From positions 3,410,001-3,474,000 of the forward strand of contig CP085825.1 in the NCBI GenBank assembly GCA_020809705.1: a DNA stretch of 64,000 nucleotides. Reading direction: 5' to 3'. Made by a program: the position numbers and the translations under genes. Shown here one piece after another: positions 11,375 through 22,732 of this stretch (positions are counted from its first letter, which is position 1; the number at the start of each line of letters is the position of its first letter). The stretch comes from Calonectria ilicicola. Taxonomy: Eukaryota > Ascomycota > Sordariomycetes > Hypocreales > Nectriaceae. The notes under the pieces were generated by a model, which saw only the letters and a list, made by a program, of their open reading frames with translations, made no database searches and had not been told where the DNA came from.

Positions 11375-12838
11375 ATGAGTGACATCCTTCAAATTCTCCC
11401 TTCCTTCCCCTTCCCCCCCTTTGCCGCTCTCCTCCCCACCATCGAGCATCATGGCCTCACTACCACCGACCTCCTCACCCTCCACCCGGCAGACATCGCC
11501 AAGCAGACGCAGCTCCCGCTTCTCGACCTCAAGCGTCTCATAGCCGCAATACAGGCTTCCCTCTCTGACGATCTCGCCCCGCCCCAGCAGCCGCTTCTCC
11601 TGCTAGAGGAGAGGGATCATCGCCCTAGCCCCAGTCCCAAGCCAGAGCCTGATCCCCCGCCATCAACTCATGCCTCAACAGCTCCCGAGCCTCAACCTCT
11701 CGCCCCAGAGTCGGGGTCTGAGCCTGGGCCTGAGCCTGAGCCTCTCCCACCAAATCTCATCAGCACCCTCGACAGTGGTCTAGATGAGGCCCTAGGCGGA
11801 GGTGTCCCCGTCGGTGTCATCACCGAATTCACTGGTGAAAGCGGTGTCGGCAAGACCCAAGCTTTACTCGCCCTCTGCCTCGCTGTTCAGCTGCCACCTC
11901 CCCATGGTCTCGGGCGTCAGGCCCTCTATATCTCCACCGAGGCGGCTCTATCCACTCGCCGGCTGGCCCAGATGCTCAACGCCAACTCGGTGCTTCAAAG
12001 CATCGAGGACGGTTACCGGCCCTCCCTTGACGCCATTCACAGCGCCGTTACGCCAGACCTCGAAACCCAAGGCCACATCCTTGAATATCAGGTTCCCGTA
12101 TTAGTGTCACGGCACGACATCGGCCTACTCATCCTTGACTCCGTTGCCGCCAACTACCGCGCCGAGTTTGAGCGCCAGGGTTCTCACGGTTCTAACATGG
12201 CCGCCCGGAGCGCCGAACTCGTCCGTCTTGGCGCTCTGCTCCGCGACCTCGCCCGCCGACACAACCTCGCCGTCGTAGTCGCCAACCAGGTAGCAGATCG
12301 CTTCTCCTCCTCTGCTCCTATATCGCGCAACATGCCGCCCAGAAGCAGCGGTGCAGTCCCGGAAAGTCCCCTCGCATCGCGAGGTATGCCCCCTCCACCA
12401 TCCGCCAATTTTCCCAGCACGCCTTCCTCCTCAATTCCATTCTCGTTCCACGATTCAGATGGACCACCTCCCCCGCCCGCTCTCCTTCTCGATCATCAGC
12501 AGCGTTGGTTCACCGGCTGGGGCGATGATCCTTACTCCTCCCTCTCTCTGAAAACGCCCAGTCTCGGTCTCGTCTGGTCTACGCAAATAGCATGCCGGGT
12601 CGCCTTATTTAAACGCCCTGTGTATGGCAGGACTCGGCAAGCGGCGCCCTTGACTGCTGATGATGATGCCGATTTAGCAACCCCTACGCTCAAGGCGTGG
12701 CGAAGGTGGATGAAAGTCGTGTTTGCACCTCACACCGCATCTTCAGGTCAAGGATTAGACAATGCTGTGGAATATGAAGTCACTATGGGTGGCTTGAAAA
12801 GAGTAGTTAAAAATCGACAAAGGCCGAATAGAAAGTAG
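11375..12838 (+). CDS. RAD57: DNA repair protein Rad57 (Rad51 paralogue), 487 aa, intronless
   Basis: A RecA/Rad51-family ATPase that works with Rad55 to help load Rad51 on single-stranded DNA during homologous recombination in the nucleus. The N-terminal 60 residues look like the small helical domain of Rad51 paralogues. Then comes a Pro/Glu/Ser-rich linker (about 65-125), the entry motif STLDSGLDEALGGG, Walker A GESGVGKT (154-161) and Walker B LLILD (251-255). NLAVVVANQVADRF matches the conserved strand after Walker B. A second low-complexity Ser/Pro insert lies before the C-terminal part, where LGLVWSTQIACRVALFKR fits Rad57/XRCC3 members. The start ATG at 11375 precedes the helical domain directly. 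It converges with rpc2, with only 242 bp between the stop codons. Rad57 is favoured over Rad55 or Rad51 because of the insert positions and length. Confidence 0.88.
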   Translation: MSDILQILPSFPFPPFAALLPTIEHHGLTTTDLLTLHPADIAKQTQLPLLDLKRLIAAIQASLSDDLAPPQQPLLLLEERDHRPSPSPKPEPDPPPSTHASTAPEPQPLAPESGSEPGPEPEPLPPNLISTLDSGLDEALGGGVPVGVITEFTGESGVGKTQALLALCLAVQLPPPHGLGRQALYISTEAALSTRRLAQMLNANSVLQSIEDGYRPSLDAIHSAVTPDLETQGHILEYQVPVLVSRHDIGLLILDSVAANYRAEFERQGSHGSNMAARSAELVRLGALLRDLARRHNLAVVVANQVADRFSSSAPISRNMPPRSSGAVPESPLASRGMPPPPSANFPSTPSSSIPFSFHDSDGPPPPPALLLDHQQRWFTGWGDDPYSSLSLKTPSLGLVWSTQIACRVALFKRPVYGRTRQAAPLTADDDADLATPTLKAWRRWMKVVFAPHTASSGQGLDNAVEYEVTMGGLKRVVKNRQRPNRK

Positions 12839-13080
12839 AGTTGGTTTAAGCAGGATAACCGCACAAAAAATGGGGATAGAAGAGAAAGAAGAAGAAAATT
12901 CAACGTCTGCATCAAGGAAGTTGGTGGAAGATGCGAGTGGCCTCAAATGGGCATGATATGCTCGATGCTTAAAAAATTACACGTAATCAATAAGTCCTAC
13001 CATATTTTAGAAGCTATCTATCTACAGAACACTCTGCCTCTCGCTATCCGGCATGTACACTGCGTCCACCCATCGGGTCA

Positions 13081-16000
13081 TTACCTCGGATGGGGGAACT
13101 CATCTTCCATCTGCAATCGCACACCAACATTCATACTGATCAGTTCCTGCACTAATAACTTTGCTGCGTACGGCATCGTCATCTTCGTTACCTCCCTGGT
13201 GCTTTTACATGTGTGGCAGTAGCCCTTGTACCCAAACAAGCCACACTGTTGGCAAATGTCAATCTCTGTTCCATCGGAGCTGATCATCAGACGTTCCAAA
13301 AGAAGCTGCGAGGCACCGTATGCAATCAAGCAATCACGCTCCATTTCACCAAGACGCAGACCACCGTCTCGAGAACGACCTTCTGTCGGCTGCCGAGTCA
13401 GGATAGCTCGAGGGCCACGGGATCGAGAATGCATCTTGTCCTGCACCATGTGCTTTAGACGCTGGTAATAAATAGGTCCATTGAAAATGTATGCCTCCAG
13501 TGGTTCTCCGGTAAGTCCTGATGTGAAATAATCCTTTCCTTCCCACGAGAATCCGTGGTCGAGGAGAACCTGACTCATCTCTTCTAGAGGGTGAGATCGG
13601 AATGCATCACCAAATCCATAATCTGGACGACCATGAACAATCGATGCTTTCCCTGTCAAACATTCTAACAACTTTCCGACTGTCATTCGAGAGGGGAAAC
13701 CGTGAGGGTTCATGATAATATCGGGGGTCAACCCATTGTCCGCAAACGGCATGTCTTCTTGATCGACGATGATACCCACAACACCTTTCTGGCCGTGACG
13801 AGACGAAAACTTGTCTCCCAATTCGGGCCGACGAGTTTGTCTGGTTTGTACTTTGATGACCGTTGTGTCTTTTTCTGTCTGTGAGATCATAACTTTGTCA
13901 ATGTACGCAGGATCCGGGATTCGGTATGATACCGACGAGTCACGGTACTCGCTCGGGCCGCGATCCATCCCAATACCAGTAGTGGTAAGATCTAGAGGTG
14001 TTTCCTTCTTGATCATTGCCTCGCCAGAATTTATCTTGTATCCTACTATGGCAAGTCCATCGTCGTCAAGCGCTTCATGCTTAGGGATACGATGCTTGAC
14101 ATTACCCTCTTCGTTTTGAGGGTCACCAATGCGCTCCTTTCGCCCGTTGGGATATTTCTGAAGCTCGGTAGTGTATTTTCTGAAGACTTGACATCGCCCA
14201 AATCCTCGATCGATAGATGCTTTGTTTAGAACAAGCGCATCTTCGATATCATAACCAGAGTATGACATGACCACAACAGTAGCGTTCTGACCAGCAGGAA
14301 GCTTGTCATAGCCGATGAGTTGAATAGTCTTAGAGATGACCATGGGTCGCTGAGGGTACACCAAAGTGTAGAGTAAAGTATCAATTCGGTTGAATTGGTT
14401 GTACGCAATCGCGCCAATAGCTTGCTTACCCATGGCACATTGATAAGTATTTCGCGGAGACTGGTTGTGATGAGGGAAGGGAATCAAGCCAGCAACCGCA
14501 CCCAAAAGTGTAAAGGGTTCAATTTCTAGGTGGGTTGTGCTTTGGGTAACTTGGTGTTCGTAAATAGTAATAAGAGCGTCATTCTCCTCGTTTACATCAA
14601 GGTACTCAACGATTCCACGGTTGAGGAAATCGTCAAATGTGACTTTTCCCATTTGAAGTAGGCGAAGGTGTTCTGGTTTCAATTTCTGTTTACCATTCTT
14701 GACGATGATGTAGGGTCGGCAAATTCGACCTTCGTCGGTGGCGATGTGAACGGCATTGAAGTGAGTGTTGATGTTGATTCCGACAAAAGGAGAAATCCAG
14801 CCCCTTCGGCGCATTGTTCTAAACTTGTGCGCGAACCGCTTTGGATATCGAGTTAAAGCAAAAGGAGTACCGTTAACGTGAATGATGTAGCTTCCTTCTC
14901 GGTGCATCTCTGCACCAGAGAAATTCCTGATGGGCTCAACACCAGCATCAAGGGTAAAAATCCATCTTTTCACGGGTTCCTCCTCAACATTCGTGGTAAT
15001 ATGTGTCATCAAAGCCAAGTTCTTGACCAGACCACAAGCCTCTCCTTCAGGCGTGTCAGAGGGGCAGAGCATTCCCCACTGCGATGGCTGAAGAGCACGA
15101 GGTCCAGAAACCTTTCGCGTCTTTTCAAATTGACTACTAATTCGAGTCATCATACCAAGTGCTGCAATGTAACTAAGTCGACTAAGGACGTGTGTGACGC
15201 CGGCTCGGTTCATGTTGAATCGCTTCACAGTCCAGTTACCAGTCTGAATAGCTCGGTTAATACCAATTCCAATGTTGTTTGCATGATTGCTAATCATATG
15301 GACAGCATCTAGAGGAACTGCACGGTTGTTCTTCTTGAGAAATTTGTCAATCGACATCTTGACCTCAACCATGAAGCGTTTGAACAAATCTTCAAAGAGT
15401 AGGGAGAGGAGTTGACCGGCAAGCTCCAGGCGCTTGTTTCCGACGAAATCTCGGTCGTCAACCAGCTTGGGGTTCTGGGCTGCCATAAGCACTCTTCGTG
15501 TCATCATGGCGACATAGATGGCTTTTGGATAGAAGTCGAGGCCTTCGATGGGAACATGGGCAATAACGAGGTTGGCAAGAGCATCGAGGCCTTCCTCGAC
15601 ATGATTTCGTCGCACCTGTGGGCCAAACTGACCTTTTCGGGATCCCATCTTCACCCTTGCACCGATGTACTCCAACGCTTGATGTTGAGTGTGGATTCCA
15701 ACCTTGGTCGCTTCGTCGAAATTGGCCAGAAAATCGTCCTGGTATCGTCCATCAGAGCCTGCAACAAGCTGCATGATTTCGTAGTCTGATAGTCCACCAA
15801 GAGCTTTAAGGACAATTACAATTGGAATTCCTTCCACCAGAACATTGTGAGTGAGAAGAATCTTGTCCTTCTTCAGAGTGACATAAGTTTTCGACTTGCG
15901 TTCGTGGGTTGAACTTGTGACAGAAGCGGAGATGACATTGTTCTTCTCGTCAGCCTCAACAATGACACGGTTCTTGCTCAGTTGTTCTTGAATCAAGATG

Positions 16001-16717
16001 ACTTTTTCTGTACCATTAATGATGAAGTATCCGCCCGGGTCCAATGGACATTCGTTCATTTGTTCCATCTCGGTGTTGGTTGCGCCACCCAGTCGGCACT
16101 TGGAACTGCGTAGCATGACAGGCATACGACCCAGAGGGATGCCCTTCCGCACGATTCTCTGTTTGTCTCTGATGTATGCAATATCGACCAGGATGGGCGC
16201 GGCATATGTCATGTCTCGAAGACGACACTCCATGGGAGTAACTTCTGTGTGTGACTTGGCATCTTTCCAATCTTGACGTCGGGGTCGATCGACTCGGATA
16301 TCAGTGAATCTGGAATTCAGTAAGCATATAGCCAACATTTTAGATAATCCCAGTCTTACTCGAGCCAGAAGTTGCTGTCCACATCACTTCGAATCGTTCG
16401 GTTGGCGCGCACGATGTCTTTGATCTCTTGCTCAACGAAAAAGTTGTATGAGTCAATGTGCCTGGTTACATCAGTCAGCAAACGGTGCCTAGGTGTGCGG
16501 TGCGTGCTCTGGGGTCGGATTTCCATACTGCTTGACGAGGCCTGCGAAAAGTTAGCATGGTGGCCTGTTGCGACGAGGTCGAACACATACCTTTCACCTT
16601 CAGGAAGGCTGGAAGAAGCTGAAATTTATCCTCCTTGGTGGAGATGGGGTCAGTGAGCTTTTTGCCATTGTAGAATGGCTCCAGAAGGGCTTCGAAACCA
16701 TCGTCTACCAAAGGCAT
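13081..16717 (-). CDS. RPC2: RNA polymerase III second-largest subunit Rpc2 (RPC128), 1156 aa, 4 exons
   Basis: Exons 16717-16591, 16541-16529 (13 nt), 16461-16360 and 16309-13081. Rpc2 forms half of the Pol III active-site cleft that transcribes tRNA and 5S genes in the nucleus. Pol III identity rather than Pol I or II rests on LLPAFLKVKGLVKQHIDS at the N-terminus, MTRISSQFEKTRKVSGPRA and THIEPF-type segments that match yeast Ret1. The GDKFSSRHGQKG catalytic-core motif and the C-terminal zinc knuckle CQQC..CHTC are present. The spliced length fits yeast (1149). Introns are 49, 67 and 50 nt; every junction restores frame (phases 1, 2, 2). The 13-nt exon supplies GLVKQ. The start at 16717 is the first in-frame ATG of exon 1; a longer N-terminus from an extra upstream exon cannot be excluded, since yeast has about 12 more residues there. 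Confidence 0.95.
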
Positions 16718-19700
16718 CTTGAGCGTCACCGGCAAAAAGACATTTAAGGCGGGTGTTTGGACTGTCGTTACCCACGGCAACTTTTTTTGCGAGCAACTTG
16801 CGATAGCTTCTCAAAAAGTTGTGCCCCGCCATACCGTGTGGAGCCGGCTTCATGGTTGCGCCGCGGTGGGGGACGAGCGCTTGCGATAAGATAATAGGTC
16901 ACGTGCATCATGATCCTCTTGTTAGTATAGGGTAGCTTTCTTCTGCTCAGGGTCTATTGGGTGTCTTCATTGTTTGCCATATATGCTGCTTTTTTTCTTT
17001 TCTTGCCGGAAACTATAGCTTTTTTTTATTCTATTGTTGGGTTTATTATGCGATGGAAATGGGTACATACCCGTCTCCTATCGGATTCTCTGTCTTATGT
17101 AGTCTTCATCTTGCCTGAGTCTCGGTGCAAGTTTCTTACTTGGATGAGGAGGGTAATTGGAAGCCAGCCATTTAATCTATGAATGGACAGACAGGGGCGA
17201 GTATAGCCTGGATTGCAAAGGATGCTGTGATTTCAACATAGCTGTTCCTATGCGACTAGCGACATCATGGTGCATTTTATTTGTACGTTTTAAACATATC
17301 ACCATGCACGAGCTATCGCTGAAATACAGGCAAAACACCAGCACTGACCCACACAATACAATGGGAAACTTGTCAGAAATCCCAAACAAATTATAGGTAT
17401 TAGTCACGCGGTAATTAATATCTCTTCCAACCCCCTACCGGTAGCAAATTTCAGGTCCGCACCTTGGCAACGCAGAACCAGTAATATCATCATGTCCCTA
17501 TACTTGCTGCAGGTTGAGTTGGCATATGCCACACCGTGCTAGGGGGTGGCAACTTGCATCGTGGAACCGCCTTCGCGTTTGTATTTCCCGGCCACTGCCG
17601 GGGTTTACTGGATCGGCCGATGGCACATCAAAGCATTGCAAACATGTCACGTTGCGCTAGATTAGAGTTGTCAAATTCTACGCTTGTTCCGTAGTCTGGC
17701 AAAGTTTCGGGTATGGTCGTTTCAACGTCGTCAGAAAGCGGTTACTGCAGTAAGTCTCTCATTTTTTCTCTTCCCACACCCTGGTGGTCGTTTGAAATGT
17801 GAAATGCGTGGGGTAAGATAGGCTCCGGCATCGCTCACAAGAGTGGGCGATCTAGCTTCCTGCGATGGGGTCTTCCATGGGTTTTAGGGGCTCGCGCGTG
17901 TGGTTTTTGGTCCATCTTATAAACGCCAGACGGGTGCGGAACGGATATGCCATGACAGACTCAATCGTCTTTTTTTTCTCTTAAGAATCAGGTTCGCCCT
18001 AGAGCGATCGTGATCGTGGCGGCAATGGTCAACTGATGGTCACCAGTCAGGATGCGACAGGATCATCTTGTGGTCCGTGGCTGATTGTGGCTGGGGTGGC
18101 AGACTCACGTCACGGTGTTGCAGTTGGGGGTCTGTCCTGCAGAGCGGCAACGAACCAACATTTAGCTTAGCGATGGGGCTGTCTTCCCAGGAGGTAGCTA
18201 GATTGGACCCTGACTCTGGATTGCTACTGTGTAAAGTGGGACGGCAAGATGAGCCAACCAGGCGAACCACTCGTAGCGGCCTGGTGTAAAAGTCGGTGAA
18301 GGGGCTAAGGGGGTTGAGGCCCTTCGAGGGAGGGGGTAAAGCAAGCGGGCACCAACCAGCCGGAGAAGGGATAGAGAAGGCGAGTGGAGGAATGGCAACG
18401 GCTTCACTCGGAGGTCGGCAGTGAAAGCTCCATGCTTCCACCGCCCAGTCGCTTGGCAGAGGTATTATCAATGAGGCTTTTTGGGTTAGGATTGTTTCAG
18501 GATGGGCAAGCGATACTCGACCTCATCAAGATCGGCCCCCGCTCATACGCCGCGGGATGGGGAAGGCTAGGTGGGCGCGAGGCTCTGTGGCATGGACACG
18601 AGCTATCCTCAGGGGTCTGCAATGCGATGTATGTATGCACCGTACGTCCTCATGTAGGGAGAGCGATGATGTGCGTGCTCCTACATCGAAGGGTTTCTAG
18701 CGGCAGCGAACCCACCCACACCTACCTTGCAACCTTTTGAATAACTGTATGCATCTAGCCCATTACGGCGGGCATGCACGACGGAACGGGTGGATCGAGG
18801 TCCCAGCTATGCCGAGCTCAGAAGGCCCCTTCCCATCCAGAACCCAAAAAGGCCCCAGCGGATAGATTCTGGGTGAAGTGATGACAAAGCCCTGTCAAAA
18901 CACCCTAGTCATCAATTCTGTGACTGTCAGAACTTGATGGAGTCGGCGGCGGAGAAGCGCTAGCAGGCAGCCCATGGAAGCAGGGAACCAGCCCGGGATG
19001 GCGCCCACCGGCTCCCTCGCACACAGGCCCTTTCTTAACCTTTGCGGTAGATAAGATATACGCTGAACGTCAATGAGCGATTGGGGTCAGATTCAAGCGT
19101 AAACTACGGCCCATGTCTCCCCCATTTCCAACCGATGAGGGAATGAGGTGAGCAAGCTTTGGTCAATCGGATGCCAACAAAGACTCGGCAGGGAGGGGGC
19201 GGTGAACGAAGCGGAAGTAGGCACAGATCGTAGACAGTCAATGAGTTGAGGTGGCCAATTAAGTGAGTCACTTCCCCTGAGAATCGTGCGAGAGATGCAC
19301 AGGAATCTCGTAACGCATGCACTGGCACAGGTACAGAGTACTTCATCTGATCGAGACGTGTGCTGTTGATGATGTCAATGGGTTGGCGGGGGGTGGGTTT
19401 AACACACAGCATCAACGGCAATGCTTGGCCAAGAGACAAGAATGATTAGTTTGGTCACAAGCGGACTTGAGCTGGGAATTCCTAGCCATTCAAGACGGAT
19501 TAGAATCTGGGGACCGCCACGGCGACGTTTAGCTCTGCAGTTGGAGTCGGACTTTTTGTGGTGACGTGCAGGCGAGAGGAAGTGTACTGGGAGACACACC
19601 GCCAATCAAAGTGTGAAGGTCATTGGTTTGAGCGAGACGCTTGGGGCAGGTTGTCTTTGATCCGGTCAGGGGGACTGAATGGGGATCAATCATTCCCTTT

Positions 19701-22700
19701 TGAACCCCAGCTTTTTGGTGCGTTGACGTGCTGCAATCGGAGCTTGAAAGCCTGGCCGTGCATGTGTGGGTTTGCCCATTGATGCAGCGTTCGGCTCTTG
19801 AGGACAATTAAGATGAGAGTTACCCGTCAAACTAGCCTCTTGATCTAAGCTCCCATCACAAGATCTCAAACCACATGGATGCACCCGCTTCCACCGTCGG
19901 ACGGTCCATGGGTCTCAGTCCTAGACCAACCATTGCGTACCAAACGCTGTTCAGCTTGGAAGTCAGTTTCTTAACTCACAAATACTATGCACGTCTCGGC
20001 GCCTCCTCCGTGTCCTCCGATCACAGGAGAGACAGGAGCAGGCAAAACTAGCCGAAAAAGAAACTGGGTGCAAGGGGCGATTTGGACCTTCTCAAGAAGC
20101 CGGGTGGCTTTAGCAGAACGCAGATCCGCGCAAGCTGACGCCAAAGACACGAGCAAGCTAAGAGCCAAAGAGAATCCAACCAACATGATGATGGCGGCGA
20201 TGGAGCCCTGGTGGATAGGGCCAGCTGATTCGACAGTTTCTCAGCCATGTATGTATGTGGATTCGCCTGAACTTTGGTCCAGTACCGCTCCAGGAAATGC
20301 CAGGTCACCACGTCAATGGCCCTGGAGAGTATGGGAAGCCACGCTACAAAGGTCACCAGTGTCCCGCAAATCACAAATGCTACTGTGCCTCTGCCGGGGC
20401 CCCGGCAGGCCCCAAATACCCAATCCAGTAACATCCTGGATGCCTCCGATTGCGTAGTTCAGCCAGCGCATAGGCCCTGTCTTATTAATGCTGGCGGCAT
20501 CTTGGATAAAAGACTGGCTGATATGTCATTTGTACGGCATTACTACGTGATGATTACGTGCTTATTTGTCCCGCTGCTCAGATATGAAAAGAACTGAGGT
20601 TCGACAGTCAGAGTGAGAAGAGAGGGCTCCCCATCTCCTGTCTCTGCGTCGAGGACGGGCCGCCTGGTGGGTGGTTGGCATTGGTGAATGTCTCAACAAG
20701 CGGGCCATGTGTGTGCACAGGTCGCGAGAAAACCGGGTTATAACAAGAGCCGAGGCATCGGGCCTATTAGATCGGTTGGGCTTCATGCCCTTGGCCCCGA
20801 GCTACCTGAGACGATCAGGTAGGAAAATAAAATAAAAATAAAATCTAGATTAATAGAACAAGGATCCCGTGGAATCCTTATATTTCCTGGCAGCAGAATG
20901 TCTCTGACAAGGTGTCACCCACCATCGCCATGGTCCCCCGACATCCCGCATTCGCGCTCTCAGCTGCCGTTCCATGGACGGCCGGCGGGCCATGATTAGT
21001 GGCTTTCCATTAGGCGCCGAGGGGCAATAACGGGGCTCCCAGCATCACTTTTGTGTCTCTGGCGAGACCCAGCCGAGTCTACTAGACAAAGTTATTTGTA
21101 CTTTGTCCTGCTGCGTCCCGTTGCATCCCGTTGTTACTGCCTCAATGATTGCCGCCGCCACCGCTGCTGCTGCTACTTGCCAATGCCGCTGTAGGTGACA
21201 AATGCCGGGTTCCCTTGACCTGTGGTTCCCTCAGCTCGTCGGAAACGGATCAAGCAAAGCTTCCTATGCCCTCGATGACAAAAGATACCTCGACTTGGTT
21301 TTCCCCAAACCTTGCCCTGACTTGCCCTGGCCCGCGCCCCATCTTGTCCGGTTACTGTCCTATCCCGCTTTTGTGCCTCCTCCAGGCCTTTCCTGTTCCT
21401 GGTTGATCCTGTCGGTGCCTTGTCCTGGCCTACGTCCCGGCCCTGCGTCTTTGTCCCAGGCTGTCCACTGCCTGAACCCACAGCGCGCAAGCTACCCACT
21501 ACTGCGCCCAAACAGCGGCGTTTTCATCTTTTCTTCTGGGTGAATCTCTTCCTTCCTCCCTCTTTGTCACCATACGTCGCAGCGTTCCATATCCTCCCAA
21601 CCAGCCTGTCGCTCCTGGTCTCCAGGTTGCACTGTCTGCGAGAGAGTGAGATAGAACGTGTGGGAGTGAGCAGTTCGGAAAGAGAGAAAACGAACCGGGC
21701 CTGTACGAGTTTGTGTGTTTTGTCGTCCAGCGTCTACCCTTTCAGCGCGTGCTATCATCTCAGGTATGTTCAGTTCAGCCTCAGCCCCCCTTTCTTGCCC
21801 TCCCCCAAGGGGATGAAAGGTCCAGCCAAGGAGCTGTGTCTCGGTGCACAAGTCATGGCGCGGTTTCCTCACGCGTGCGCGCCTCTCGCCCCCCTCCCTT
21901 TCTTATTCCAGAGGCCACTGTCTTTCTTTCGCGACGGCCAACAAGTCTATTGGTGTTGCGGTTGTGCCCACCCTCCCCCGTTGGCGCATTCCACCCACTG
22001 TACCGGCCGCCGCCCAGGTACATGCACCCACACGGGCAGGTACAGCGACAAGCCATGTCTAGGCCGACCCAGCCCTGGCCAGCAGCATCAGCAACGGCAG
22101 CGGACAGCATCAACAGGTAATGCGCCGCGGCTCGTCGTGTTGGCAAACCCGCGGCTTTCGTCGCCAAGGCGCGAGTCAAGGCGGAAAAAGAAGACAACAA
22201 TCAGCCTGACTCGGAAAGAAAGAGAGCGCGAACGATGACGCGCGTGAAAACGAGCGCATCGCCATTTCGTCCCCTCTGTTGCCCCCTCATTCCCATCTCT
22301 CCAAGGCGCTCCGGGTCCATGCCCTGTCCGCCCAAAACAAGCCTAAAGCTCTGGGCCCTCGCTGTCCTTCGTCCCTCCCCCGTTTCCCCTGCTTTTCCAC
22401 TGTCCACACATCCGTCCTCACATCCACACACGCCTCCAAGTGGCCCGTGTGTGGCTCCAAGCCCCAGCACATAGCCCATTCATTGCGTCCATCGCCCGTC
22501 GCCATCGTCTAGGCGTCCTTCAGCCATAGACGGGCCTTACCCACACTCCGCGCCCACGCTCACCCCGCCTCTCAACAACGTCCCATCCATCCATCATCGC
22601 TTGCTGCCGGTTTCTCTCTCTCCGGAGCGCTTCGCTTGCTGATACTTCTTGCTTTCTTCCCATGTCTGCAGTAATATAGATCGAGCCCGATTTGCCAATT

Positions 22701-22732
22701 CGGCGTGTACCACCTTGTTTCTTTAGACCATC
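16718..22732. other. Long gene-free region and leader of the Puf gene
   Basis: About 6.0 kb between divergent genes. From 16718 to about 20900 there are only short open frames on both strands without family features. Two overlapping hydrophobic frames on the minus strand (19971-20434) are discussed as a finding. From about 21100 to 22732 the plus strand is pyrimidine-rich with several donor-like sites (for example GTATGT near 21770) and an acceptor-like CTTTAG ending at 22726, seven bases before the Puf start codon. I therefore infer that the right part is a long, probably spliced 5' leader. No tRNA or rRNA was recognised. Confidence 0.55.

Noticed and set aside
16718..16780. Twenty-one-residue N-terminal extension of Rpc2
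   Set aside because: It begins with TTG. A real upstream exon remains possible but is not shown by this frame.
21420..22238. 272-codon open frame on the plus strand
   Set aside because: Low complexity, overlapped by other open frames, and sits in the inferred leader of the Puf gene.
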